DNA of 60,000 bases from Takakia lepidozioides (lineage: Eukaryota > Streptophyta > Takakiopsida > Takakiales > Takakiaceae): the NCBI GenBank assembly GCA_030704615.1, contig CM060731.1, positions 78,598,756 through 78,658,755 of the forward strand, read 5' to 3'. Numbering within the stretch: position 1 is the stretch's first letter; the number at the start of each line of letters is the position of its first letter. The translations under genes were made by a program, and so were the position numbers. Under the pieces are notes generated by a model. It had not been told where the DNA came from, ran no database searches, and saw only the letters and a list, made by a program, of their open reading frames with translations. This document shows positions 22,185 to 30,524 of the stretch, one piece after another.

Positions 22185-22982
22185 CCACCGCACCACTTCT
22201 CGGGATCATCCTGAGGCCATGGCTTGGCAGAGAGAGTTGTTCAGACAGTAAAGAGGGGTTTGCGCAAGTATGGCTTGCAGAAGGGACACCTAGGAGATTG
22301 GGACCTTCAGTTACCCTGGTTAGCCATGGGCTACAGGTTCAGCAAGCAAGCATCACTTGCCTCCTTCTCACCATACTTTCTTCTCTTTGGCCGAGAGCCG
22401 GATTTGCCTACATCCATTCGCAGAGAAGCTGCTACAATTCTTAACCTTGACGATCCGGACGTGTGGGCACGTGCATGTGAGCAGCGTGTAGAGTTGTTCA
22501 AGAAAGTCATGCCCATGGCTTTTGAGAACCTTGCCATTGCACAACATCGTGATACGTTGAGGTATGCTACCATATGTGGTGGGGGCTATCGTCCTGGGTT
22601 TTGGAGATTCAACCCTGGTGACTATGTCTATCTGCAGCAGACTGCTCCTACGACATTGGATGTGACTGCAGGACGTGTTATTTTGAGGGTTCGAGAGGTT
22701 TTGCCCTCAGGCGTGGTCTTGGAGGGTCGGGATGGCATAACTTGGAAGGACCATGTGCGTAATTGTGCGCCATGTCACCTTCCGAATATCGATGGCAGGA
22801 TTGACCCAAACCTGACAGTGGTATCTGCAAGTTTGAAATGCATGTTGTGTGGGTATGCTAGAGGGGCAGCCACCATGCTGGTGTGTGATCGATGCTCTAG
22901 AGGTTGGCATATGGGATGCTTGACTCCACCTCTTGAGATGGTTCCTGCTAGGGATTGGTTATGTCCGCATTGCATTGGATAG
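22185..22982 (+). pseudogene. integrase C-terminal part fused to a PHD finger
   Basis: After a frameshift the integrase continues with the catalytic Glu context AERVVQTVKRGLRKYG (22227 on), then PWLAMGYRFSKQ and SPYFLLFGREP typical of Ty3/gypsy integrases, then a GDYVYLQQ basic/beta region. The last 48 residues (22836-22979) form a PHD finger with Cys4-His-Cys3 spacing: CMLC, CDRC, HMGC and CPHC, with the conserved aromatic in GWHMGC and DWLCPHC. PHD fingers read histone-tail states. Its place matches that of the chromodomain in chromoviruses, so a role in integration-site targeting is inferred. Further small indels lie near 22212. Confidence 0.85.
22836..22979 (+). other. PHD finger domain at integrase C-terminus
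   Basis: Domain-level entry. The eight zinc ligands are all present (C-x2-C, C-x2-C, H-x2-C, C-x2-C) and the stop codon follows at 22980-22982, so the domain closes the polyprotein. Copy B is truncated upstream and gives no comparison. Confidence 0.85.
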
Positions 22983-23230
22983 TGGGAGTGGATACAACCA
23001 TGGGAGGCTAACAAGAAATGCAAGGTTAAGCTACTAGGAGACCTTGAACACACGAGATCCTGGCTCAAGTTCACAGATTGCAAGACGGCGACTAACGATG
23101 GGGCTACTCTTATACCCGGCCTCTTGGTCTACAGAGTTTGAGTACAACATGGACAGTGATAGAGGACTTAGTACGGCTGTGGCTATTACATCTTGTAGCT
23201 ATCTGGAGTTAGAGGGACCTATCCACCATC

Positions 23231-23240
23231 TAGGGGGGCG
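23231..23240 (+). other. possible polypurine tract of copy A
   Basis: TAGGGGGGCG lies immediately before a TGTGGCAG start at 23242 and after the end of pol. It is short and interrupted by a C, so it is only a candidate plus-strand primer site. Confidence 0.3.
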
Positions 23241-23327
23241 ATTGTGGCAGACTACTTTATTGTGCATATATGTGTGGTGTGGTTTGGACAGCGATGTAGT
23301 TGTGTAGCGATATGTATGCGCACGACA
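23241..23327 (+). repeat. 87-bp direct repeat, first copy
   Basis: ATTGTGGCAGACTACTTTAT through GCGCACGACA. An almost identical copy (one mismatch, TATGTATGC versus TATATATGC) lies at 23682-23768. The pair brackets the right LTR-like sequence. It begins near TG and ends in CA like an LTR end. Confidence 0.9.
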
Positions 23328-23681
23328 GCTATCAAGTTAAATAAACACAGTGTGAAACTAACTAGAATAAAACTAGTTATTTGTATTTAACACTTGGATT
23401 TAGTTCAAGTGTTAAGTCAGGTGTCAAGTTTGAGCTTGACACCTGAACCATCTTATCTTCACGAGAGCGTCAGTTGCGCAGCTCATCCTTCTCGAGTTGA
23501 GCCTGCGCGACCGAGCTCCCTCATGCTTTAGAAGCTGAGTATGCTTATGAAGGGATGATAGGTTGTTGTGGGGTGGAGTCCCCATAGCTTGGGGTGCCCC
23601 TGGCTCGACTACTATTTTAAAGAGTGATGGTGTTGGTTTCCATGTTTCTTGTGTGAACAGTGTGTCTTTTAGTTTTATATC
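23328..23681 (+). repeat. right LTR-like repeat of copy A
   Basis: A 354-bp segment starting GCTATCAAGTTAAATAAACA that matches the left copy at 11698-12052. It shares the CACGAGAGCGTCAGT and GGGTGGAGTCCCCATAGCTT blocks. It is bracketed by the 87-bp direct repeats, unlike the left copy, so the true LTR ends are unresolved. Confidence 0.6.
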
Positions 23682-23768
23682 ATTGTGGCAGACTACTTTA
23701 TTGTGCATATATGTGTGGTGTGGTTTGGACAGCGATGTAGTTGTGTAGCGATATATATGCGCACGACA
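23682..23768 (+). repeat. 87-bp direct repeat, second copy
   Basis: Second member of the pair described at 23241-23327, with a single mismatch. It ends GCACGACA, followed by CCCTG. Confidence 0.9.
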
Positions 23769-23839
23769 CCCTGTTTGAATGCTGTAATGTGCTTCATTCT
23801 ATGTTTGTGCGTGCACTCAGCCTTGCAGAGTTGTCCGAC

Positions 23840-24322
23840 GAGGAAATGTTGGGAGACTTGCCCGAATCGGACCCTGTTGCAGAGGAGGAGACATAATCGC
23901 ATCGGCCATTCTTTGCCAGAAAATCGTTTCTTGCGAGTCCCCAGAAGCCTTTTTTTCTTCCAGCCTATGCAGACACGGCTGCCAGAGAAGCCATCAGGAG
24001 GGAGGATAGGCCTACTTGGTTTGAGCAATTGATATTCGGGAATGAGCACAGAATTATAATGAGGCGTGAGGCCAAACATAGAATTGTGAAAGGCAGAGTA
24101 GGCAAGTTCGTCATAGAATCCGCGTCCGAGAGCGAGGGGGATGATGAGGACAGTTCCGCACCCAGGTGGACAGTTCCGGCTGGTGAGGATGGTATTTTTG
24201 AGGGGAGGGCTTCTCAGAGTAACAGCGGTAGCGGCAGTGCACGTTTGGAGGCAGGTGGAAGGCAGCCATCCTTGCATGAGGCCGGGGATGCATCGGACAG
24301 TGATCGCGGATCCTCACCATAG
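23840..24322 (+). pseudogene. acidic C-terminal tail of an unknown protein, frame-broken
   Basis: After a possible splice acceptor (CCTTGCAG near 23828) the plus strand reads ELSDEEMLGDLPESD and stops at a TAA near 23896. A second frame then reads DRPTWFEQLIFGNEH, a basic patch (MRREAKHRIVKGRVGKF), and a Ser/Glu/Asp-rich tail ending SDSDRGSSP at 24322. The composition resembles the disordered tail of a transposase or chromatin protein. I cannot identify it. Together with the palindrome array that follows, it may be the 3' end of a decayed DNA transposon. Confidence 0.35.
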
Positions 24323-24435
24323 CAAAGACTCATTTGGATCCTTTTGTTGTACAGTTCTCAAACACTTAATGAAAATATTGACGATTTCAAGCGGGAACTT
24401 GAAGCCATGAAAACCCTGCCGTTTCTAACATTCCT

Positions 24436-24725
24436 ATTGGGAATTTCTGCGCCAAAATAGCCCAGTGTGCGCCTTCATAATATGGGCCTTATAAAATTCC
24501 ACGAAGGAATTACTGCACCAAAATATCACGATGGAAGCCTTCAGCACAAGGCACTTCAGCACATTCCACTAGGGTATTTCGGTGCCGAAATAGCCCCCTT
24601 TGCGCCATAAAATATCGCAGTATATCACATTTTAAGAGGAGATTTCGGCACCGAAATACCCCGGTGGATGTCTTCAAAACACCACTTTAGCACACTGCTC
24701 TTGGGAATTTCGGCGCCGAAATACC
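24436..24725. repeat. array of five palindromes (ATTTCGGCGCCGAAAT type)
   Basis: Five related inverted-symmetry motifs recur every 59-75 bp: 24442-24459 (TTTCTGCGCCAAAA), 24509-24524 (TTACTGCACCAAAA), 24575-24592 (ATTTCGGTGCCGAAAT), 24642-24658 (ATTTCGGCACCGAAAT) and 24707-24722 (ATTTCGGCGCCGAAAT, perfect). Flanks are also partly repeated (CATTCC.x.TTGGGAATTTC before, AGCCC.x.GCGCC after), so the unit is about 65 bp. A further GGCGCCGAAATAT lies at 25954-25966. Such arrays occur as subterminal transposase-binding sites in DNA transposons; that role is inferred. Confidence 0.75.
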
Positions 24726-24999
24726 AAGGTCGGTGGTTTTAGGACGGCGGTGGTTTTAGCACAATTTCTTCCCGTAATGTCGTGGCACCTTCTCTGTCGA
24801 GCCCCTTCTAGCCCCACTCATTTTCGATCGCCTGTGTGGGTAGCCGTTGCTGGCCAATGGGGGCACGTATTGCCGTTGCCCCAGAGAAGATCACCTGAGA
24901 AGGTTTTCCGCATTGGGTTTTCAATGTTTGCATCTCCATGTTTAAAAACAACAGTGATTACTTGTCCCTCTCCATTCCTGGTAGGCGCACACTTCCTCA

Positions 25000-25626
25000 A
25001 TGCCGCCCTGTGTAAGTCCCTTTTGCATTCGACGGAGCAGGATTGGAGGATCGCGATTGCGTGAGCCGGTGATGGGAGACATTATGGTGGAGTTGGATTT
25101 CAGTGAAGGTACACGCAGGGTGACGAGTTTCCGAGCACTTCTGTGGGATTCTCTTTGGGTGAGGCCTGCCAGTGGACAACAGTGGATACTTGTTGTGCGA
25201 GATAGACCTGGAAGACGGAGTGTTCGTCTCTTCATCATGAGATGTTGCTGCGGCGAGTTCTAGAGGTCTTACTACCATAACTATACTGGACCTCCACAGT
25301 ATTTGCTCCCGGATAGGGCTCTTGAGTTGCTCACTCACTCTTCTGGGCCAGGGAATATATTGTTGATACTAAGGGAGAATCGGAACAGGTTTGTCCTAGA
25401 TGTTTGCGAATTTCACGACGCTGTGGAGGAGGTCCCAATAAGAGGCCTCCAATATCTGCATGTTTTCACGAACGTGACCTCTATAGATATCTTGTATCTT
25501 TATGTTCGCCATCTTAATCCAGAAAACGGTAATGCGCAGTGGACGAGTACCGCGCTACTCCTAATTCTGGACCTGTGGTTCGACGACTCGGTGGTTCGTG
25601 TTGTGAATGTCAACGCAGCAGCATAG
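25000..25626 (+). pseudogene. unknown ORF interrupted by one in-frame TAG
   Basis: A single plus-strand frame runs from the ATG at 25000 to the TAG at 25624-25626 (about 208 codons) with only one internal stop, TAG at 25261-25263. No frameshift is needed. The product is rich in hydrophobic and charged residues without low complexity (for example QQWILVVRDRPGRRSVRLF, ILLILRENRNRFVLDVCEFH). No transmembrane segment, Cys cluster or known motif is evident. It is unrecognised. Either a recent pseudogene or an exon pair with an intron whose borders I cannot define. Confidence 0.4.
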
Positions 25627-26068
25627 CGCGGCAAGGATCATTGTGGAGGGTGATTGGAGGGCACAGGCTCCAGGATATGGTCGTTCCACAGGTTTCTTAT
25701 GCCGCAGTGGTATTTCTGATGATGGAAGCTCGGAGTAGTCGCTGTACAAAATAAAAATTTGTGGTTGCCTGATGTTTTTATTTCGAGCGTCATATCAATG
25801 TGGGCTTGATGTTGAGTTGAATGGGGTTTGCAAATTCAACTGTCGTCTGATCCTGAATGTATTACCTTGTCAGCACAATGGCTTTGTGAGGGCTACAATT
25901 TTGTGTCTCTTTCATGTCCTGCACAATGTTTTATAGTGGTGACGTGGAATAACGGCGCCGAAATATCTCATTCCGCATCCTGGACCAGGAGAAACAGACC
26001 CTATTACCGAGGTAAGAGGACATAACACCGTCAATAAATGCACGAAAATTCCAATTCCGCGGATGCCC
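25627..26068. other. intergenic, no gene seen
   Basis: No coding signal. It contains one more half-palindrome of the GGCGCCGAAAT type at about 25954. Confidence 0.4.
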
Positions 26069-26116
26069 GCTCATGAGCTCGTAGGCTCATGGGCTTATGG
26101 GCTCATGGGCTCATGA
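26069..26116. repeat. GCTCATGG-type tandem repeat at copy B junction
   Basis: Degenerate repeats of GCTCATGG/GGCTCATGGGCTTATGG cover about 48 bp just before homology to copy A starts at about 26129. They mark the left breakpoint of the truncated copy. Confidence 0.75.
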
Positions 26117-26134
26117 AATAGTAAACCTCCACAA

Positions 26135-26788
26135 CTACAGTGTGGGCATTGTGGCAAGTATGGGCATGAGGAGGCCCATTGTTATGACTTGCATCTTGAG
26201 CTACGGCCAAGCCAGTTCCAAGGGAACAATGGTGGCCGAGGACGAGGAAATGTAGTCCAGAGAGGTAGAGGAGGCAGAGGTTGCGGTGGAGGTCGTAACC
26301 AAAACCAGGGAGCACAAGGTCAAGGTCAAGGTCATGACCAAGGCATGGTGGATAGGCTTGCCCAGCTAGAGCAACGTCTTGCTACCATGGCCATTACTCA
26401 TGTTGCGCCAGCTCCAAGGCCTGAGGTTCAAGCCCCACCTGCACAACCTCCTATGCCTAGGGAAGACCAGATTGGTATGGGCTTCATGTGTGGAGCCGCA
26501 CTTGTAGGACCATTGCATGTGGACTTTGCAGCTGCTGTCACTCGAGAAGCAACACGTGCTCCTGAGCCAAGAGGAGCAGATGTGGATTTTGATCCACAAA
26601 GGGGGGAAGCAAGTCGACAGACAAGGCTTCCACAGTCTTTCACATTGGCTGAGACAGTGCCAACTACGCCATCGATGGTACCCGCTCGCCCCAAGTGTGT
26701 CAGAGGTAGAGCCACGAGTGCCATTGGGGAGAGTTGGTGTGGCTCGGGATATGCTAGTGGGTGGTGCTGCAAAGCAAGGTGCAGCTAG
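26135..26788 (+). pseudogene. gag C-terminal fragment of copy B
   Basis: Starts mid-knuckle with CGHCGKYGHEEAHC, followed by a Gly/Arg/Gln-rich tract (GRGGRGCGGGRNQNQ) and LAQLEQRLATMA. An open stretch from ATG 26189 covers 199 codons and then shifts frame at about 26690 into the protease linker (26517-27545 frame). It corresponds to copy A 17,014-17,600. Confidence 0.7.
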
Positions 26789-27545
26789 TACATTGTTGGG
26801 GGCAGCTACGGCAATTTGCCAAGCTCCATTGTTTTCTGCCACGACAATTGCAATGTCGGGGATGCGGCCAGCTGCAGTGTTTAGACTGGCAGCTGCACTC
26901 TGTGAGAGTGGTGATGCATCGGCACTATCTACGGGGATAGCAGATAAGGTGCAATGCATGAATGCCCTGGATTCAAGGGTGAAGACAGCCACAGCTGCGC
27001 CATGGCAAGCGGCAGCTGCAAGGTTGCAGGAGTTGTCAGCTAGGCCAGCCATTGAGCGCGGTATGTTGACTCCTGGGGTAGTCCTGGTGGACAATCAGGA
27101 CGGTGTGTTTCAGTTGGGTGGCCCAGCCGGGAGGAGGTATAGGCCACTGCGGGTCTTGTTGGACTCGGGAGCACAACCATTGATGTTGGGAAGAGCAGCA
27201 ATTGCAGGCTTGGGCCTTACAAAGGCGGATTTGGAGCCTTGCCCTTTCCAAATTCAAACATCTTTGGGCGGTTCAGAGAAGGCACGAGGGATTACACACA
27301 ATGAGCTCTTTATTCAATTGCAGCCAGATCATCCTACGGACGGCTCAGTCATGAGAGCTAAAGCCATTGTTACGGACACGATGTCTTATGATATGCTTGT
27401 TGGTGGGGCGGTGTTATACCCCATGGGATTCACTCTGGACTTTTGGGAGGAAACGACATCCTATAGGCCGGAATGGCAGTCAGGAGATGGCCGACGTGCA
27501 CTGTGTGGCCAACGAGCGCCTAGGGCGGGCCGTGAGGAGTCGTAG
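26517..27545 (+). CDS. retropepsin-like protease of copy B
   Basis: A 342-codon open stretch. The core motif RVLLDSGAQPLMLGRAAI at about residues 213-230 is identical to copy A, as is VGGAVLYPMGFTLDFWEE downstream. The first 55 codons of this frame are probably out of frame relative to copy A; the homologous frame starts near 26690. After SGDGRRA, copy B has an extra segment of about 75 bp with stops (27,500-27,575) that copy A lacks, which ends the frame at 27543 and separates PR from MTase. Confidence 0.7.
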   Translation: MWTLQLLSLEKQHVLLSQEEQMWILIHKGGKQVDRQGFHSLSHWLRQCQLRHRWYPLAPSVSEVEPRVPLGRVGVARDMLVGGAAKQGAASTLLGAATAICQAPLFSATTIAMSGMRPAAVFRLAAALCESGDASALSTGIADKVQCMNALDSRVKTATAAPWQAAAARLQELSARPAIERGMLTPGVVLVDNQDGVFQLGGPAGRRYRPLRVLLDSGAQPLMLGRAAIAGLGLTKADLEPCPFQIQTSLGGSEKARGITHNELFIQLQPDHPTDGSVMRAKAIVTDTMSYDMLVGGAVLYPMGFTLDFWEETTSYRPEWQSGDGRRALCGQRAPRAGREES

Positions 27546-27651
27546 CGGTTGGGGCCACGGAAGGCCGCGAACAGTTAGCCAGTGCGGTTTATTGGGAATG
27601 TAGCGGTGGATCATAGGAACATGATGCCCACATTGGCTGCATTTTTCAGGG

Positions 27652-29037
27652 GTGGTGGCTTGGGGTGGTGAGCTCTTGGAGGGCAATAGCAATGATGATA
27701 GGCCATCACGTGATGAGGACAAACAATTGGCATACAAGGCTGATTTGCTTCCTCATGTGCTTGTGCATATTCCACTGTGGGGTACGGTTGGGAATTTGCA
27801 TCGAGTAGCAGGCGAGTGTGTGCATCAAGCATGGCAGGAGGCCTTTCCATTGGTCAGTGAGGGGAGTTTAGTGACATCACCTGGACCTCTTGAGTTAGCT
27901 CCTTTGGACACACTGCCCATTACCTGGCAACCACCTGACTCGGGGATTTGTTTGCTAGACTTGTTTGGAGGCATGAGCACTGGGCTTGCAAGAGTATTGC
28001 AAGCAGGGATGAAAGTACGCAAGTACTTGTATGTGGAGAAGGATGAGATTGCTCAGCGTATTTCCATGCGCCACATTACCTTGCTCACACACCAGTATCT
28101 TGAGTTGTTGCCTCTCTCAGCAATTCAAGGGTACCAAAAGGCCTTGCCAGCAGACATTACCTTGCTGGGGGCGGATGATTTGGGCCGGCATGGTGCAATT
28201 GACTTGGTGATAGCGGGATGGCCTTGCCAAGGACACTCTCCCGCAGGTCATGGAAATGGCTTGCATGATGCACGATCGCATTTATTTTGGGAGATATTGC
28301 GAATGTTGCGGGACTTGCAGACGAGGCAAGTGCAACCTCTAGGCTATATCTTGGAGAACGTTCCTCTTATGGGGGATTCTCGGGCCAGGGTTATGGCCAG
28401 TGTGCATCAGGTGTGGTCTTGGATTGGATCGGCGGTGCTATTGGATGCAGCAGCGGTGGGATCACGCGCGCATCGACCTCGATTGTGGTGGACCAATCTT
28501 ACACCACCAGAGCTGCTCAAAAGAGCATACAATTCCATTCAACGGCCACCCAATCTCACGGTTGAGGGCATTTTGGACCAAGGGAGACAACCACAGAGGG
28601 TGCGACATGATGACCGTCCACCTCTGGCGGTGGTCAATCAAGTGGGGCAGCCACGTGTGGCCTTACCTACATTCATGAGCTTCCCCTCGTCTCATGCTTT
28701 CCGAGACAATGGTCCTGGGTTGATTTGGGACAGTGTGCTACAACAATTGGTGGAGCCCAATGCGGATGAGCGAGAGCGGGCAATGGGTTTTACCACGGGC
28801 ACTACAGATGTGTCAGCTCTGTCAGAGGCATCACGCTGCCAAGTGTTGGGTCAAGCAATGGATCTAAATTGCTTGACATGGATAATTGGCTTGTGCATGG
28901 CTGAGCAACGGAGATTGCAAGCATTGGTGACTACTTCTGCACTCCCATTGGATAGTGCATCCTCCCTGCCAACCGGGACGGTTGAGGCAGTGAGTGGGGG
29001 CGAGCACATGATCGTGGGTTGCAAACACCCATGGTAG
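27652..29037 (+). CDS. DNA cytosine-5 methyltransferase, all motifs present (copy B)
   Basis: A 461-codon open frame. Residues 1-90 are the protease-to-MTase linker. Motif I CLLDLFGGMSTGLA is at 100-113 and the motif II-like acidic YLYVEKDE at 125-132. Motif IV DLVIAGWPCQGHSPAGHGNG (184-203) has catalytic Cys192. Motif VI ILENVPLM is at 233-240, motif VIII SRAHRPRLWWTN at 271-282, the RERAMGF element at 374-380 and motif X-like LGQAMDLNCLTWIIG at 399-413. The PCQ and ENV triplets suit C5 methyltransferases. Motif VIII looks closer to DNMT3/DRM proteins while PCQ (not PCN) is DNMT1/bacterial-like, so the subfamily is open. No internal stop, unlike copy A. Whether it is expressed is unknown. 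Confidence 0.85.
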   Translation: MVAWGGELLEGNSNDDRPSRDEDKQLAYKADLLPHVLVHIPLWGTVGNLHRVAGECVHQAWQEAFPLVSEGSLVTSPGPLELAPLDTLPITWQPPDSGICLLDLFGGMSTGLARVLQAGMKVRKYLYVEKDEIAQRISMRHITLLTHQYLELLPLSAIQGYQKALPADITLLGADDLGRHGAIDLVIAGWPCQGHSPAGHGNGLHDARSHLFWEILRMLRDLQTRQVQPLGYILENVPLMGDSRARVMASVHQVWSWIGSAVLLDAAAVGSRAHRPRLWWTNLTPPELLKRAYNSIQRPPNLTVEGILDQGRQPQRVRHDDRPPLAVVNQVGQPRVALPTFMSFPSSHAFRDNGPGLIWDSVLQQLVEPNADERERAMGFTTGTTDVSALSEASRCQVLGQAMDLNCLTWIIGLCMAEQRRLQALVTTSALPLDSASSLPTGTVEAVSGGEHMIVGCKHPW

Positions 29038-29390
29038 ATGTGGGATGAGATGCGCAAAGAGAGAGTAATTGGATCTCTCAAGCAGCAGTATGAGGAGTAG
29101 GGAGAGCCATGGACTGAGGATCAGTTGGAGGCCAAGGTGGCCAAGGTTTTTGAAGAGGTTGAGAATGTTTCTTGCTCAGAGGATGTTCTCAAGGTGGCTA
29201 TGGCGGAGCAAGTGGAGGCTACGGCACAGTCAGATTGGGCGGACAAGGCCCAAGAGGTTGCTATCTAGCAACCAAAGGATTCGTCTCCTACCTCCAAGCC
29301 TGGTGTACCCAAGGTTGCAATCACTGAGGACAATTAGGAACCAGATGTTGGACCTACAGTCACCGGAGAGCAGCTGCGGCGTGAGCGCAC
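29038..29390 (+). pseudogene. linker after methyltransferase, stop-broken (copy B)
   Basis: Homologous to copy A 19,800-20,090 (EVAI.QPKDSSPTSKPG; VAITEDN; EPDVGPTVTGE). In-frame TAGs occur near 29035, 29098, 29266 and 29335. Homology ends near 29,380-29,395, just before the RT. Confidence 0.65.
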
Positions 29391-30098
29391 TCACGCTTAG
29401 CGCACTAAGTGTGAGAAGATTCCACTAATCGTGAGCAGATTCCCTTAAGTGTGAGCAGAAGTTAAGCTTGAGCAAAAAGTGGAAGTGGAGCGTATAACCG
29501 TGGAAGAAGCAGGGCCTATTGTCGTTGACGCTAACTTATGCCTATCGGAGGTTTACATGCCATGATGGGACCGAAGACGCCGACCTCCATGCCAGAAAAT
29601 ATGGAATGAATGTGTATGAAGAACTTCTCGATGAAGTAAGCCGTATGAATGGATTCAGGGAAATGGATGAATGAAGGATAGATGTTGGATGACAAATGGT
29701 GGATGAATGTAGTACGAATGAGTTTAATATAATAGCTTGTAAGAAAACATTCATGACATTCATTATTTTCATAACAGTCATGGACTATCATCCTATTCAT
29801 TCATCTCATAGAAAGTGAATACATAAGGCAATTCTGCAAAACAATCAGTGATCTCATTCAAGAAAGTGTTCCCATTATCCAGCACTAAGCCAGATACAAG
29901 TCGACCTGGTTGGAACACAAACATGCATTGAAAAAAAACATTGAGAAGAAATCCTCATTGCAAAACAACATTGATCTCATTCAAAAATGCATCCTTGAAG
30001 CAAACGTACCCATCTCCAAAGTCCGATACACCCAAATTTGAGTAACAATGACAAGGACGGCAAACGGGTAGAGTTGTAATGCAAACCCAGACTACATG
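29381..30098. other. GTGAGC-rich repeat patch and AT-rich spacer
   Basis: 29,381-29,460 carries several degenerate GTGAGCAGATTCC / AGTGTGAGCAG units. From 29,600 to 30,098 the sequence is AT-rich with repeated CATTCAT/ATGAATG words and no supported gene. Confidence 0.5.
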
Positions 30099-30524
30099 TC
30101 AATTTGTACCCGAAGTATCTCGCTGTAGCAGTGTGTGAACGTCGCTGGGTCCAATCGTACATTGGTGAATGTACGTATCTCGTTTTGGATCGCAAAACAT
30201 TCTCCGAATATAGATGTAGTACTTATGCTTGCACGGGACAAATTTTACTCTCTGGCCAAGAGAACTTGAGAGCGTGTTCTGAAAGTCCGGACAAGTGCAA
30301 TTAGGGAAATCGCCAATAGTAATCTCATAGGTCCGGTCATGAACAACTGATCCAGAGGTCGCCATGGTGTACACCCGCCCATACCCTGGCAAGGGAACAT
30401 TCACAATTTGGGTGACGCAATAGTGCAGGGTTCTAGCAGACTCCATCTTTGCACTCATTGTCTGCACCAGCCTCAACCAAACGTACCGCTTTTCCATCCC
30501 TTTTTGTGGGCCTATCATTGCCAT
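30099..30524 (-). pseudogene. SWIM zinc-finger segment of MULE transposase
   Basis: 141 codons. The SWIM pattern C-x-C-x19-C-x-H is met by residues Cys76, Cys78, Cys98 and His100 (NCTCPDF, VPCKHKYYI). Upstream residues 9-45 (KGMEKRYVWLRLVQTMSAK, MESARTLHYCVTQI) and YEITIGDFP are typical of SWIM-flanking sequence. SWIM domains in MULE transposases contribute to DNA or protein binding. It overlaps the previous block by about 90 bp in another frame, consistent with one frameshift. Confidence 0.7.

Larger units (their letters stand above)
11698..23768 (+). mobile_element. Ty3/gypsy retrotransposon with internal DNA methyltransferase (copy A)
   Basis: A composite element of about 12 kb. It begins with LTR-like sequence abutting the broken RNase H of the older gypsy fragment. 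It contains an unknown ORF, gag with two zinc knuckles, retropepsin, a cytosine-5 methyltransferase, RT, RNase H, integrase and a C-terminal PHD finger, and ends with a second LTR-like copy. Many small frameshifts and a deletion of the RT active site make this copy inactive. The 3.7 kb between the left LTR-like repeat and gag is long and contains a decayed minus-strand ORF, so a nested insertion there is likely. No 5-bp target duplication was found, so the right boundary is uncertain. Confidence 0.75.
26129..29390 (+). mobile_element. truncated methyltransferase retrotransposon (copy B)
   Basis: Aligns by eye with copy A from its second gag zinc knuckle (A about 17,014) to just before RT (A about 20,090). 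It contains the second zinc knuckle, RGG-like tract, protease and methyltransferase, but no N-terminal gag, RT, integrase or LTR. Both ends are abrupt and adjoin short repeats. It is diverged from copy A at many third-codon positions, so it is not a recent local duplicate. Confidence 0.8.

Noticed and set aside
23044-23307. 87-codon ORF after integrase
   Set aside because: It runs into the 87-bp repeat and has no recognisable sequence; it is probably non-coding element sequence.
24707-24722. E2F binding site
   Set aside because: The dyad ATTTCGGCGCCGAAAT lacks the TTTSSCGC arrangement with CGC directly after the S residues, and a repeated array beside transposon debris fits poorly with an E2F promoter.
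24436-24725. CRISPR-like array
   Set aside because: Repeats are degenerate dyads with similar, not unique, spacers, in a eukaryotic repeat context with no cas-like genes.
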